A DNA stretch of 64,000 bases, taken from positions 1 through 64,000 of the forward strand of contig JAPQWV010001345.1 in the NCBI GenBank assembly GCA_027422505.1. Reading direction: 5' to 3'. This DNA comes from Craterostigma plantagineum (lineage: Eukaryota > Streptophyta > Magnoliopsida > Lamiales > Linderniaceae). This document shows positions 52,322 to 61,854 of the stretch, piece after piece. The first letter of the stretch is position 1. The number at the start of each line of letters is the position of its first letter. The notes under the pieces were generated by a model, which had not been told where the DNA came from, made no database searches, and worked only from the letters and a program-made list of their open reading frames with translations. A program made the position numbers and the translations under genes.

Positions 52322-53575
52322 TCTGATCATGTTTCGCTTACGTCTACAGGGAGTTTAGGGCCAGCTTTAGAGTCGAAGGCGAGGGTGTCCTAGTTTTAAA
52401 AATAGAGAAGGTGCCCGTAGATTTGAATGCTTCTAAGAAATATCTCATTCTGTACAAATAAAAGACACTCGTAGAAATAAAAGAGTTGTTTCCTCTCTCA
52501 ATAATTGCTTCTACTTGCTCCTTAAAGCCTACCACATTTAGAAGCACTAATTTCGAAATAGGCTCTACATCAGAAATAAAAACTAATCATTCTAAAGCAA
52601 ATGCCTCTAGGAGACTCGTAGGACACATGATCCCGCCATTAAGAAGGCGTATAGTGCTATTCATGCTTGTTCTCCCCTAAGGTATCATGTCAAGATTGAA
52701 TCCCCAAGCACCTTAGGAGACTATCCCATGAAAGATTTTATCCTCGATCAAGCCTACCAAAGCATTTGTCCGTGCTGAGATTAACCTTTCTTCCAGTTCA
52801 ACCTAAATGGGTTCCTAAATCCCCGCCTAAAAAGACGAAAGCCAAAAAGGCCAAGTCTTCTACACAGGCAAACTGAACTCAACTTCCTCGAGATTGGCTT
52901 GGGTTGTTAAAGCTCCTACTAGCGCTAATTTAGGAATCATATCTGAACCAACTCTAAATTTGCTAATCTGAGAAGACCAATTTATAAGTGGGTACCTAAA
53001 GCTCTTTGAATTGTTTTTGCAGATACATCATGTGTGGTACCTCGACTCTGGTTGCTCCACGCACATGACGGGAAATCAAGAGTTGTTAAGCCACTATCAA
53101 GACCGACCAAATGGAAAATTCAGATTTGGGAACAATCATTCGGCTCCGATTCTTGGCCTCGGAGATATAATTCTGGAAAATCTGACAATTAAGGATGTCT
53201 CTTACGTCGAAAGCCTCCGCCGTAACTTATTCAGCATAGGTCAGTTCTGTGACAAGGATTCCAGGTGGTCTTACCGGTGCAGAATATGGACGGTCAGAAC
53301 AAAGAACTCCTCCACTTCAGAGATCAAACCTTACACGATTAATCCGACATCCGTGCTGACCGACAGTTGTTTGCCTCATCACCCAGTTTACAATTCACAG
53401 GAACACCCTATGGCATCAACGTGTGTCTAATCTAAACATCAAAGCTCTTCAACGAATTTCAACGAAAAAGTTGGTTCACGTCTACCAACCATTATTGTAC
53501 AAAAAAAGCATCAATGTTCAGCATGTCAACTAGGAAAAATGAAGCGAGCGTCTCATCACGTAAACTAATTGCCTC
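52322..53575 (+). pseudogene. Fragment F (left part): coiled-coil tail, protease and GAG-pre-integrase of an A-like copia
   Basis: Homologous to A1 from about 905 to 2,175. It shows a degraded gag tail ending GTACCTAAAGCTCTTTGA, protease FLQIHHVWYLDSGCSTHMTG at 53,011 onward, and GAG-pre-integrase to the CQLGKMKRASHH equivalent. Numerous small deletions make it older than A2. Element B interrupts it after 53,575 and it resumes at 60,578. Confidence 0.85.
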
Positions 53576-53840
53576 TGTTAGGTCATACGATTAACAACTC
53601 TACGATCCTAGGCTGGAATTCATAGTAATTCGATCATTATGATAAGCAACTGAATTCGATCGAAAAGCTCAAATGAAGAACAAGAGAGAGAATTCGAGTA
53701 GAGTGAGAAAGTTACTGTTGTTTCTCTCTCTAGAAATCGAATTGCAAGCCTTTCGGATCAATTTTAAAAACTTTCTCTGTTAAGCTCAATTGATTTACAA
53801 GTATTTATACCAAACAAACTTGGTATAAATATCAAACTAG
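53576..53840 (-). repeat. Partial inverted LTR of family A at the left end of element B
   Basis: It starts TGTTAGGTCATACG, the reverse of an A-type U5 terminus, directly after the left GCCTC. It matches 51,985-52,240 and stops after AAACTAGTC, where B-type LTR begins. The U3 half of this LTR is absent. Confidence 0.85.
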
Positions 53841-54193
53841 TCTTGGTACAAGCTCATAATGTTTTTACGATGTATATATGTAGCTATGCAAATTAGTAGT
53901 CTTGGGCTAATGGTAATTAGTCATTTTGTAGGACTACTTGTGTAATTATACCACGAGGTGGTATATATAAGTGAACTCCTAAGAAAATTAGGAGTGCGCT
54001 TTGTATAATTTTCAGATCGAAAAATTAGAATTGGAAAATTAGAGAGAAGATTTTAGCGCCTTTGTGTTCTTCAACGACGTTTCTCTCTCAAATTTCAACT
54101 TAGGTAAATCTCAAGCGTAAGTGCTCGAAATTCTCAGATTTACTATCCGATTCTTTGTGATTCGATCTGTGTTGGAAAAAAAAGGACCTAACA
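53841..54193 (+). repeat. 5' LTR of element B
   Basis: Aligned with 60,219-60,577. From GCTATGCAAATTAGTAGTC onward the two agree closely, but the first ~50 bp differ. It contains the inverted repeat TATACCAC/GTGGTATA next to TATATAA, and ends GGACCTAACA. Confidence 0.85.
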
Positions 54194-54194
54194 A

Positions 54195-54207
54195 TTGGTA
54201 TCAGAGC
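54195..54207 (+). promoter_or_regulatory. Primer-binding site of element B
   Basis: TTGGTATCAGAGC, initiator Met-tRNA type, one base after the LTR. Confidence 0.9.
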
Positions 54208-56126
54208 TGAGCGTGTTAGGATTTGAATCGAATTTGAAAATCTGAAAAAAATGCCGAGTTACTGTTCATCGCGAAAATTAATGTTCATCGTGGAAAATTA
54301 CTGTTCATCGCGAATTGGCACTGTTCATCGCTGATTTTCAATCTGATTTTTTCTTAACTCGACTTGTTTTGATGTTATTGAGGTTCGATTCTGTGTTTCT
54401 AATTGATCTGAGCTTGTTTTCGTTTTGATCGAACTACAATTTTAGCGAATTTTGAAGATTGATAGAAAATTGTTCTGGAGTTCTTAATCTCAATTTTCGT
54501 AAATCGAACCGATTTTGCTTTGATTGTGCTAAATTGAGTGTTTGTTCTTGTCAAATTCATGATTTCGATCGATTACCCGGACGTTGTTAGACTGATTTGT
54601 TGTTTTGTTCGAATTCGTGAAAATATGTGTTCTTCGTGTTCTTCGTGAGATTCATCTAATTTCTGGGAAAACTGACATGCTTTGCTGTATCATAATTTGA
54701 TTCTGTGTTAGAACTATTATTCTATAATTTTTGGTCAATAACCCATGCTTGATTGGCATCATTAATTGTTTTTGATTGAATTCTTTATTTTGCAAGTTCT
54801 CGTAAAAGGCTTCAGTTAAGTTTCTCGCTGAGCATCTCGTTATCTGCATTTTACTGTAGCAATCATTCGAAAACAGTAACAATCGAGAAATTAGATCGAC
54901 AAATTGCTCAATATTAGCACATGGTCAAAATTCCATACTGAAGCTTTGAAAGTCAAACTGATACTTAACTAATGATCGAAAAATTTTGCCATCGATAATT
55001 ACGATTTGTACTGTTTAAAAACAAAAAGTTTTTCTCGAAAAGAAATTGATTGAGACAGGTCATCATAAAAAGAAATAAATGGACATTCTAGAAGGACACG
55101 ATCGAGAAAAAAAAATTGATTGATCAGATGATCTGAGAACAGTTCATCTCATTGCATGTATGATCGAAAATATTGATTGCCAATCGATCGAAAACTCCAC
55201 AAGGTAATAACATTGCATCATCATTCAGTCATCATTGCAATCATTCAGCAATCATTACACATCATTGTCACTTTGCTATTGTTATCATTATATTACTTAC
55301 ATAGCAATTCATTGTTGATAAACATTACTCATCATCATTGCATTATTATATTGAAAATTGGAATCCACGCAAACTTTTGCGATAACAAAACTATTTGGTA
55401 TATGAATCTCCTTTGCAGTCAATTGTTTACCTTGACCGTAAAACTTTTACGAACGCAAAAATATTTTGCGAACGTAAACTTATTCGGTCAACAAATAACA
55501 TTGACCCGCAACACATTTTCAACACAAATCAATTTTCGGTCATTTTTCGTTAACCTTGAATTTCAAAACTTATTTTAAATTTTACGATCGCAAATTCTGT
55601 TTAGTTGCTTTTTGCAGGTTGTCGTCGCAAAACTTGTTTTTCGGCCGCAAAACTTTTGCGATCGAAAAAATTTGATTTTAAAGATTTAGATATTAAATCT
55701 CAAAACGACGACGTTTTATCAAATCGCAAAACTTTTACGATCGTAAATCTAACTGTTTGAAATTCAAAATTTTTTAGAAACAGTACCTCGTCGAAAACTT
55801 TACAATCGAAAACAGTGCTCTACATCTTCACTCGTAAACTTTTAATCGAGAATTATTTTCGATCGAAAATAGTACCTTATATTGACATTAAAAATAAAAC
55901 TTATTAAAATTTTTTTCGATCGAAAGCAGTAACCTTCTATTTGGCACATTATAGAAAAGCCTTTGGTATTACTCTAAGAATTTTTAATCAAACTTTATAA
56001 ACCAAAAGCTTTTCGAAACTGAAATTTTAAAAGCCAAATATTTTAACCAACATTAAAAATTCAAATCCACAAAAACACGTCAACGATCAAATATCCAACC
56101 CAAAATTAAACTACAATAAAAACATT
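54208..56126 (+). other. 5' leader of element B, no gene
   Basis: 1.9 kb, very AT-rich, with many TCGATCGAAAA and TTTTACGATCG words and short CATCATTGCA runs near 55,210-55,340. Open frames here are short and lack family resemblance. Confidence 0.6.
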
Positions 56127-57008
56127 ATGAATCCAACTATAAAGAAATTACAAGACGAAGTAAAAACATTACAAGACAAAGTAACTGAGCTAAATCGTCT
56201 CGAACTCAAATCAACTCAGTGGAATGAAGTCACTGAACAATATGAGATTATCCTAACATATCGCAATATCTGGTACACTAGAGTTATCTCTTTAGAGAAA
56301 ATTATTGCGAAGCTAGTAGAAACTAACACATCCTCTCAAGAGGCTGTGATTTCTAACTCTAAATTGTTTAAGTTGTTAGAATCCTTACAGACGGGGTATG
56401 CTAACACGAAAAATGAGCGGACAAGTACAAAAGAGTTAGAAGAGAAATTATCTAAGTCTCAGGAACAAATAGCTAGTCTCGAATCTAACCTTAGGAGCTC
56501 TAGAGCGAAAATAGATGAATTAACTACGAGCTTGAATTCTAGTGAGACTAAGCATATTTTGTTAGAGAAGCATAGTTCGGTGGTTAAGGAATTAGAGGAC
56601 AGGCTAGACAACGACCATAAATGTCTACTTAGAAATCTAGACGAGAAAAGTCTTCTTGAAAGTAGACTAGAGGGTGTGAACAAAAAGGTCACTAGTCTCA
56701 AAGCTCAAATAGAAAAATCTAATACTAAGATAAGTGAGTTAACTAAGAGTCTAGACACCTGTCAAGCCGAGAAGAGAACTGCTCAAAATAACTATGCTCT
56801 CTTAAGAGAAGAACGTGAGAAGCTCTACTCTAAGATTAATCAATTAGAAAATCTTCTTGCGATTTCTAAGACCAAGGAAGCCCAATATCATCATTCTGAA
56901 AATTCTTCTTCCGTCGATATACCTTCTATTCTTAAGAAAATAGAGGATTTAAATTCTACATTAGAAACGGAAAGAAAGAATTTTGAAGCAGAAAGAATAC
57001 ACTTCTAA
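56127..57008 (+). CDS. Coiled-coil protein of element B, 293 aa
   Basis: An uninterrupted frame starting MNPTIKKLQDEVKTLQDKV. Almost the whole length shows heptad spacing of Leu, Ile and Val with charged residues (EELEEKLSKSQEQIASLESN type), so a long parallel coiled coil is expected. The block VKELEDRLDNDHKCLLRNLDE to TKISELTKSLDTC is homologous to bases 3-215 of A1 (KELEDRLANNYNCLVRNLNE). It is the internal gag segment between zinc knuckle and protease, here with its own start codon. Known Sirevirus gag proteins bind LC8 in this half of the protein. Whether this one assembles with helper gag is inference. The best-preserved frame among the retroelements here. Confidence 0.75.
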   Translation: MNPTIKKLQDEVKTLQDKVTELNRLELKSTQWNEVTEQYEIILTYRNIWYTRVISLEKIIAKLVETNTSSQEAVISNSKLFKLLESLQTGYANTKNERTSTKELEEKLSKSQEQIASLESNLRSSRAKIDELTTSLNSSETKHILLEKHSSVVKELEDRLDNDHKCLLRNLDEKSLLESRLEGVNKKVTSLKAQIEKSNTKISELTKSLDTCQAEKRTAQNNYALLREEREKLYSKINQLENLLAISKTKEAQYHHSENSSSVDIPSILKKIEDLNSTLETERKNFEAERIHF

Positions 57009-57090
57009 CGGAGATATCTAGTCTCAAAGCTTCATCGTCTTCAAACATGATCAAGGGACGCAAGCGGATGATCTCGTTCCTATCATCAAC

Positions 57091-57663
57091 ATGACTTCTA
57101 CTAATTCTACGTCAATCATGACCAAAGCTGAACTTCATAGTAAAAGTCCCGCACTTTCTATACTCAAGGAACAAGTCCCGCGGAAACGAGAGAACAGAAA
57201 AACTCCAAGACTGAATAATAGAGATCAAAGGTCTTCCTCTCCCGCTCTCAAAAAGAAAAATTTTCACGAAAATATTTCAAGTTCTAGCGCACAAACTTCA
57301 TCGTGTGCTTCAAATGATCCTACTAATTTTTCATTCAAAAAGCCTAAACTTGAAAATAATTTTCGAAATTCTTACAATCATTATGTGAAAAATGTGCATT
57401 CTCCATGTAGGAAATATGATACATCTGGTTTACATGCTTATCATTCTATATGCTCGTATTCCTACGTGCAATATCCGGTCAAGGTTCATTCAAAGAAACA
57501 TCTTGTGCGCTTGGCCTCGGAGAAAATTTTTAAACCTTCTCCGAAAAACACTTTCACCCGAGCGGAAATGCCTTATCCGTGTCAAATCACTCCCACATGG
57601 GTTCCTATTTCTTCACAAAATTTAGGTAGTCCAAACAAATTTGGGTACCGAAAGGTTCATTAA
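57091..57663 (+). CDS. Second block of the element B gag-like region, 190 aa
   Basis: A basic, Ser- and Lys-rich frame matching the 820-1,581 ORF of A1 in its second half (VQYPVKVHSKKHLVRLASEK, FTRAEMPYPCQITPTWVP). It is +1 relative to the coiled-coil frame, so it is probably the same ancestral protein split by a frameshift around 57,005. Related sequence continues past its stop to GGPTQQWVPKSR then TAG (57,768), TTTTGCAG, and a degenerate start of protease (SGSTYM) before homology ends. Confidence 0.65.
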   Translation: MTSTNSTSIMTKAELHSKSPALSILKEQVPRKRENRKTPRLNNRDQRSSSPALKKKNFHENISSSSAQTSSCASNDPTNFSFKKPKLENNFRNSYNHYVKNVHSPCRKYDTSGLHAYHSICSYSYVQYPVKVHSKKHLVRLASEKIFKPSPKNTFTRAEMPYPCQITPTWVPISSQNLGSPNKFGYRKVH

Positions 57664-58298
57664 TGGATGATTTAGGACAACATTTAAATTTGACACCTTT
57701 TATGCTTAAATCGTTATCTACTAATAAGGGAGGACCCACACAACAATGGGTACCAAAGTCCCGATAGTTTTGCAGATTTCCTTCATGTATGGAATTCGAC
57801 GTAGTGGCTCCACGTACATGATAAAGGGATGAGGCGTGAGCTACTACAAATAAGTTTCAACGAGGTATATTTCAAACTTACATATGCATATGAGTTTCGT
57901 CGAAAAAAAATATATACCTATTTCATTTAAAAACTTTTCAAATGATACATTTTCGATATGCATGTCAGCGCTTTAAACGAGTTTTAAAATTTTCAAATGC
58001 ATATTACGAACGGAAACGATACATATCATTTTTCGATTAATACTTTCAAATGAGCTTTAATTGAGGGGGAGCTCCTCGTTATTTTAATGAGGAGCAACCT
58101 TTATATTTTTAAGGAAGCACAAATTTAATTCTTGAGGGGAAGAAACACTTACAACGAGCGATTTAAGGGAATGAGATTCTTAATATTCGTCAAGCTAACT
58201 ACGCAAATTTCTAGGGGGAGAAAATTTATTTTCGAAGCATATTTTTGGGAGGTATAAATATAATACTACTTTACTAATAATACTCATATATATATATA

Positions 58299-58340
<42 letters not shown>

Positions 58341-60206
58341 GGGAGATATATAAAAAAAAAGGGAGAAAGAAGAAAAAAAAAAGAAAAAAAAGAGAGAAGA
58401 AAAAAAAGAGGAGAAAAATTCTTGCCTCAGATTATTTATATGTTTTCATATTGTTGTTTCTCTAGATTGTGTAGTTACAAAGTTCAATTGTGAGACCAAT
58501 CTTTGATTTTTACTATTTGTTGATGATGATTCAAAAAAAAAAGAGAAAAAGAGGAAGAAAAAAAATAAAAAATATATAATGAAAAAAAAATATAAAAAAA
58601 GTAAAAAAGAAGAAAAAAATTCTTTCTTTTTCGATATGCTTCTCGGATTTATTCTCCCACATCCAAAGATAGACGTACCACGAAGAATCTCGAGCTTTCA
58701 AACGGACAAATATTTCTAAAGACGTTCTAAGTGAAGATCAAATCAAATGCTCCGTATTTCATCGACCGGCTCCGGCTTGCTAATTCAACTAGAGCAACAC
58801 TTCTCACGTACCCCGGAAGCACGGATTTCATGTTCCTATGGTCCAGTCTAATCCGACTTGATCCTAACCCCGGAACGCGTTCGAGCATTTGAGACCAATC
58901 AAGATTATTTCGATGATGCATAGGAAGTCTTTGAAGATACATCACTCCCTAATCTCACATAATTTCCGGACCAACCCCCATAGGTACAGGTGCTAATTTT
59001 AATTAGCTACCGGGTAGAAGTCGTCGCATTAGGTCCAACGGCGCATGCACAACCGAGCCTTACTCACTCGTCTATCTCTCAAAAGATAGGTGTTTCATAA
59101 ATCACGGGGAGCCACGTATGCTATCACCGTTTCACTCGGAAACGGGAGATATTTAACTAAGTGGTATTCCGCCCGTACCACGCTTTATCACTCGTGTCTA
59201 GTGTGTCCTCCCCAAAATTTTCAAATTTGTAGGACACATACACTTTTTAATACACCTAATCTTTGTGATTACGTTAGAACTTCCGTAGACATGTTCTTTT
59301 TAAAGACATGCTTCGAGGATCGGAAGGAAATCCGACCGTTGCAACATCAAAGCAACAACGGTTTCGGCCATCTTCTACGAGCTTTGCTCCTAGTTGATGT
59401 CAACGGGACGCCTATGTGGCCCTGGTACTCATTTCGACGGATTGCCTTTGTGGCGCCGTCCGGTTTTTACCCACACCGACCTTTTTGTATGTCTTTTCTA
59501 CCTCCAAATTAGCATGCCGAAATCGGTAATACGATTCGCCATGAGGCGGAGAAGGGGTATGCATACACAATCGGTCGGTCCACCCACCAAATTCCGCCGC
59601 GCATACCACTCTGAAACCGGGCTCTCTCACAACGCCACATTCAAAGGAAGCTCGGTACAACTTAAAAAAAATCAAAGAAAGAGATGGCCTACCTTCTTCT
59701 GGAACTAGAGACGCTTCTTCGATGCCGAACCAGACAACTTCCATTCGAAGAAGACGAATCTGGCAAAACGGAGAAGATGGCTAAATCCCGAGCCCCTGCT
59801 CGACTCTCTCATGCCCCTGCTTCCGGAAGAAGAAGCAAGGACCGAGGATCGAACGACACGTGACTCAAGCATCATCAAGTACTAAAGTTGCCAAACATGT
59901 TCACCTCTCCAAACCTCACATCGGATTCCCCGATCTCAACACAAGGTTGACCCAAATAGGGGAAGTTTCGTGTTTCGTGTGCTTTCAACGGGAGAAATAG
60001 AACGCGGACTTTCTAAATCCGGCAAGAATACTTCGTACATCTTACGGCATTTAGGAGAAGGACTTCAAAGGAAGATTCGAAGAAAAAGCCGATGCCTAGA
60101 AGACCAGGTGAGCTTGAAGACATTCTAAAGAGGAGATTTCGAGGACTCGAGGACTCTTTCCACTTGCAAGACAAAGACAACCCGCGCTATATTGGAAATT
60201 GAATAC
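57664..60206 (+). other. 3' region of element B, mostly non-coding
   Basis: It contains a protease remnant (to ~57,830), internal polypurine tracts (58,063-58,071, 58,134-58,142, 58,213-58,220), a (TA)n run near 58,290-58,338, purine-rich low complexity to 58,620, and a higher-GC stretch at 58,650-59,900. At about 59,812-59,845 it shares CCTGCTTCCGGAAGAAGAAG with the 3' gene of A1 (near 11,005), a relic of that gene. An ORF at 59,090-59,512 has no recognisable family. Confidence 0.6.
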
Positions 60207-60207
60207 A

Positions 60208-60218
60208 AAGGGGGAGAT
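60208..60218 (+). promoter_or_regulatory. Polypurine tract of element B
   Basis: AAGGGGGAGAT directly before the 3' LTR, the same word as in family A. Confidence 0.85.
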
Positions 60219-60577
60219 TGTTGGAACTATTTAACTGTATTAATTAATATAGTTGTTTTAGTCTTGCTATGCAAATCAGTAGTCTTGGGCTAAATTGTAA
60301 TTAGACATTGTATAGGACTAATTGTGTAAATATACCACGTGGTGGTATATATAAGTGAACTCCTAAGAAAACTAGGAGTGTGCTTTGTTTAATTTCAGAT
60401 CGAAAAATTAGAATTGGAAAATTAGAGAGAAGATTTTAGCGCCTTTGTGTTCTTCAAAGACGTTTCTCTCTCAAACCTCAACTTAGGTAAATCTCAAGCG
60501 TAAGTGCTCGAAATTCTCAGATTTACTATCCGATTCTTTGTGATTCGATCTGTGTTGGATAAAAAAAGGACCTAACA
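60219..60577 (+). repeat. 3' LTR of element B
   Basis: 359 bp, TGTTGGAACTATTT to GGACCTAACA. Its last 10 bp are the same as those of LTR family A, suggesting the two families share integration ends. Inverted repeats lie at TATACCAC/GTGGTATA and CTCCTA/TAGGAG. Confidence 0.9.
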
Positions 60578-61216
60578 GCCTCTACATCCCATCCTTTGGA
60601 ATTGCGACATATGGACCTCTGTGGACCAATGCAGACACAGAGTATTAATGGACGCAAGTACGTGCTAGTTATCGTTGATGATTACTCTCGCTACACATGG
60701 ACAAAGTTCCTCCGAACTAAGGATGAGACAGGGGACTTGATCATCAATTTCATGAATTCTACTCAAAATTTACTATAGCAGACTATCCAAGTCATCCGTA
60801 CTGACAATGGCACTGAATTTAAGAACAAACACCTCAGTGATTTTTACAAAAACCTTGGGATTAGTTAGCAGTTCTCAGCCGCCAAGACACCTCAACAGAA
60901 TGGTGTAGTTGAAAGGAAGAAGAGAACTCTAGTGGAAGCCGCACGTACAATGCTGATTCATTCCACCCTCCCACACTTCCTTTGGGCTGAAGCAGTAAAT
61001 ATTGCTTGTTTCACTCAGAACAGGACGATGGTTCACAAGCGCTTTGATACCGTACGAGATCATTAATAAGCGAGTACCCAACATTTCCTTCTTCAAGGTC
61101 TTCGGGTGCAAGTGCTGTGTGGCGAATGACAGAGAGCAATGTATTAAGTTCGACCCAAAAGCATTCGAAGCGATTTTCGTCGGGTATTCTTCAACTTCAA
61201 AGACGTACCGAAGCAG
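60578..61216 (+). pseudogene. Fragment F (right part): integrase of an A-like copia
   Basis: It continues the frame interrupted by element B: ELRHMDLCGPMQTQSINGRK, VIVDDYSRYTWTKFL, IRTDNGTEFKNKHL, VERKKRTLVEAARTML with the catalytic Glu, and VFGCKCCVANDREQ. Stops near 60,776 and 60,866 and small deletions disable it. It ends abruptly at TACCGA where unrelated RNase H sequence starts. Confidence 0.85.
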
Positions 61217-61504
61217 AATATATGACCTTAGGAAGTTGTTCTCAGTAAATCCTTTGGATGAAATAGATCTTGAGTGATTACGGTTTAAGGTACGACGAAA
61301 TTACTATTTTTTGTGATAGTACTAGTGCCATTGTATCACTAAGAATCCTATACACCACTATCGAACTAAGCATATATAGGTGAAACATCATTTTATTCGA
61401 GTTCTTGTTTAGAAAGGGAATATCAGCGTGAACTTCGTTGGAACTAATGATCAGCTGGCTGATATCTTCACGAAACCCCTTATTGAGAGTAGATTTTGTG
61501 ATAT
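61217..61504 (+). pseudogene. RNase H C-terminus from a different copia family joined to fragment F
   Basis: It reads AEYMTLGSCSQ, ILWMK, ILSDYGLRYDEITIFCDSTS and DQLADIFTKPLIESRFCDI, with stops in between. The wording differs clearly from the A-family RNase H (AEYVVAASCCSQMLWMRTQL), so this is a hybrid join, not a simple internal deletion of F. Confidence 0.7.
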
Positions 61505-61854
61505 TGTTAGGTCTTATGATTAACAACTCTATGATCCTAGGCATGAATTCTAAGTAATTCGATGATAATGATTAACATTAAGATTAGATCGAAAAACTCA
61601 AATGAAGAACAAGAGAGAGAATTCGAGTAGAGTGAGAAAGTTACTATTGTTTCTCTCTCTTTGAATTGAATTGCACGCCTTTCTGATCAATTTCCAAAAG
61701 TTTCTCTATTAAGCATAATGTGTGTACAAGTATTTATATCAAACAAACTTGGTAAAATATCTAACTAGTCCTAATCTATGGACTAATACAAATAAAGCCC
61801 CTAGTTACAAGGACAACTAATGAAATCAAGCACAATTAAAATGTATACTCTACA
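61505..61854 (-). repeat. 3' LTR of element A3 (family A)
   Basis: 350 bp, TGTTAGGTCTTATG to ATACTCTACA in + orientation, matching A1's LTR over its full length. The TATA palindrome is decayed in this copy. Confidence 0.9.

Larger units (their letters stand above)
53576..60577 (+). mobile_element. Element B: ~7.0 kb non-autonomous copia-type element with a coiled-coil gene only
   Basis: The inserted block is flanked by a perfect 5 bp duplication GCCTC (53,571-53,575 and 60,578-60,582) that splits the homologue of A1 at about 2,169. It has LTRs at 53,841-54,193 and 60,219-60,577, an initiator-Met primer site, a polypurine tract, and two coding blocks homologous to the coiled-coil gag region. 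It has no gag core, integrase, RT or RNase H. Its left end is an extra 265 bp of A-type LTR in reverse. It must depend on proteins of another element, plausibly family A. Confidence 0.85.

Noticed and set aside
59090..59708. Overlapping ORFs in the 3' region of element B
   Set aside because: Frames overlap on both strands, start codons are arbitrary, and there is no motif. Only a short downstream relic of the A 3' gene is supported.
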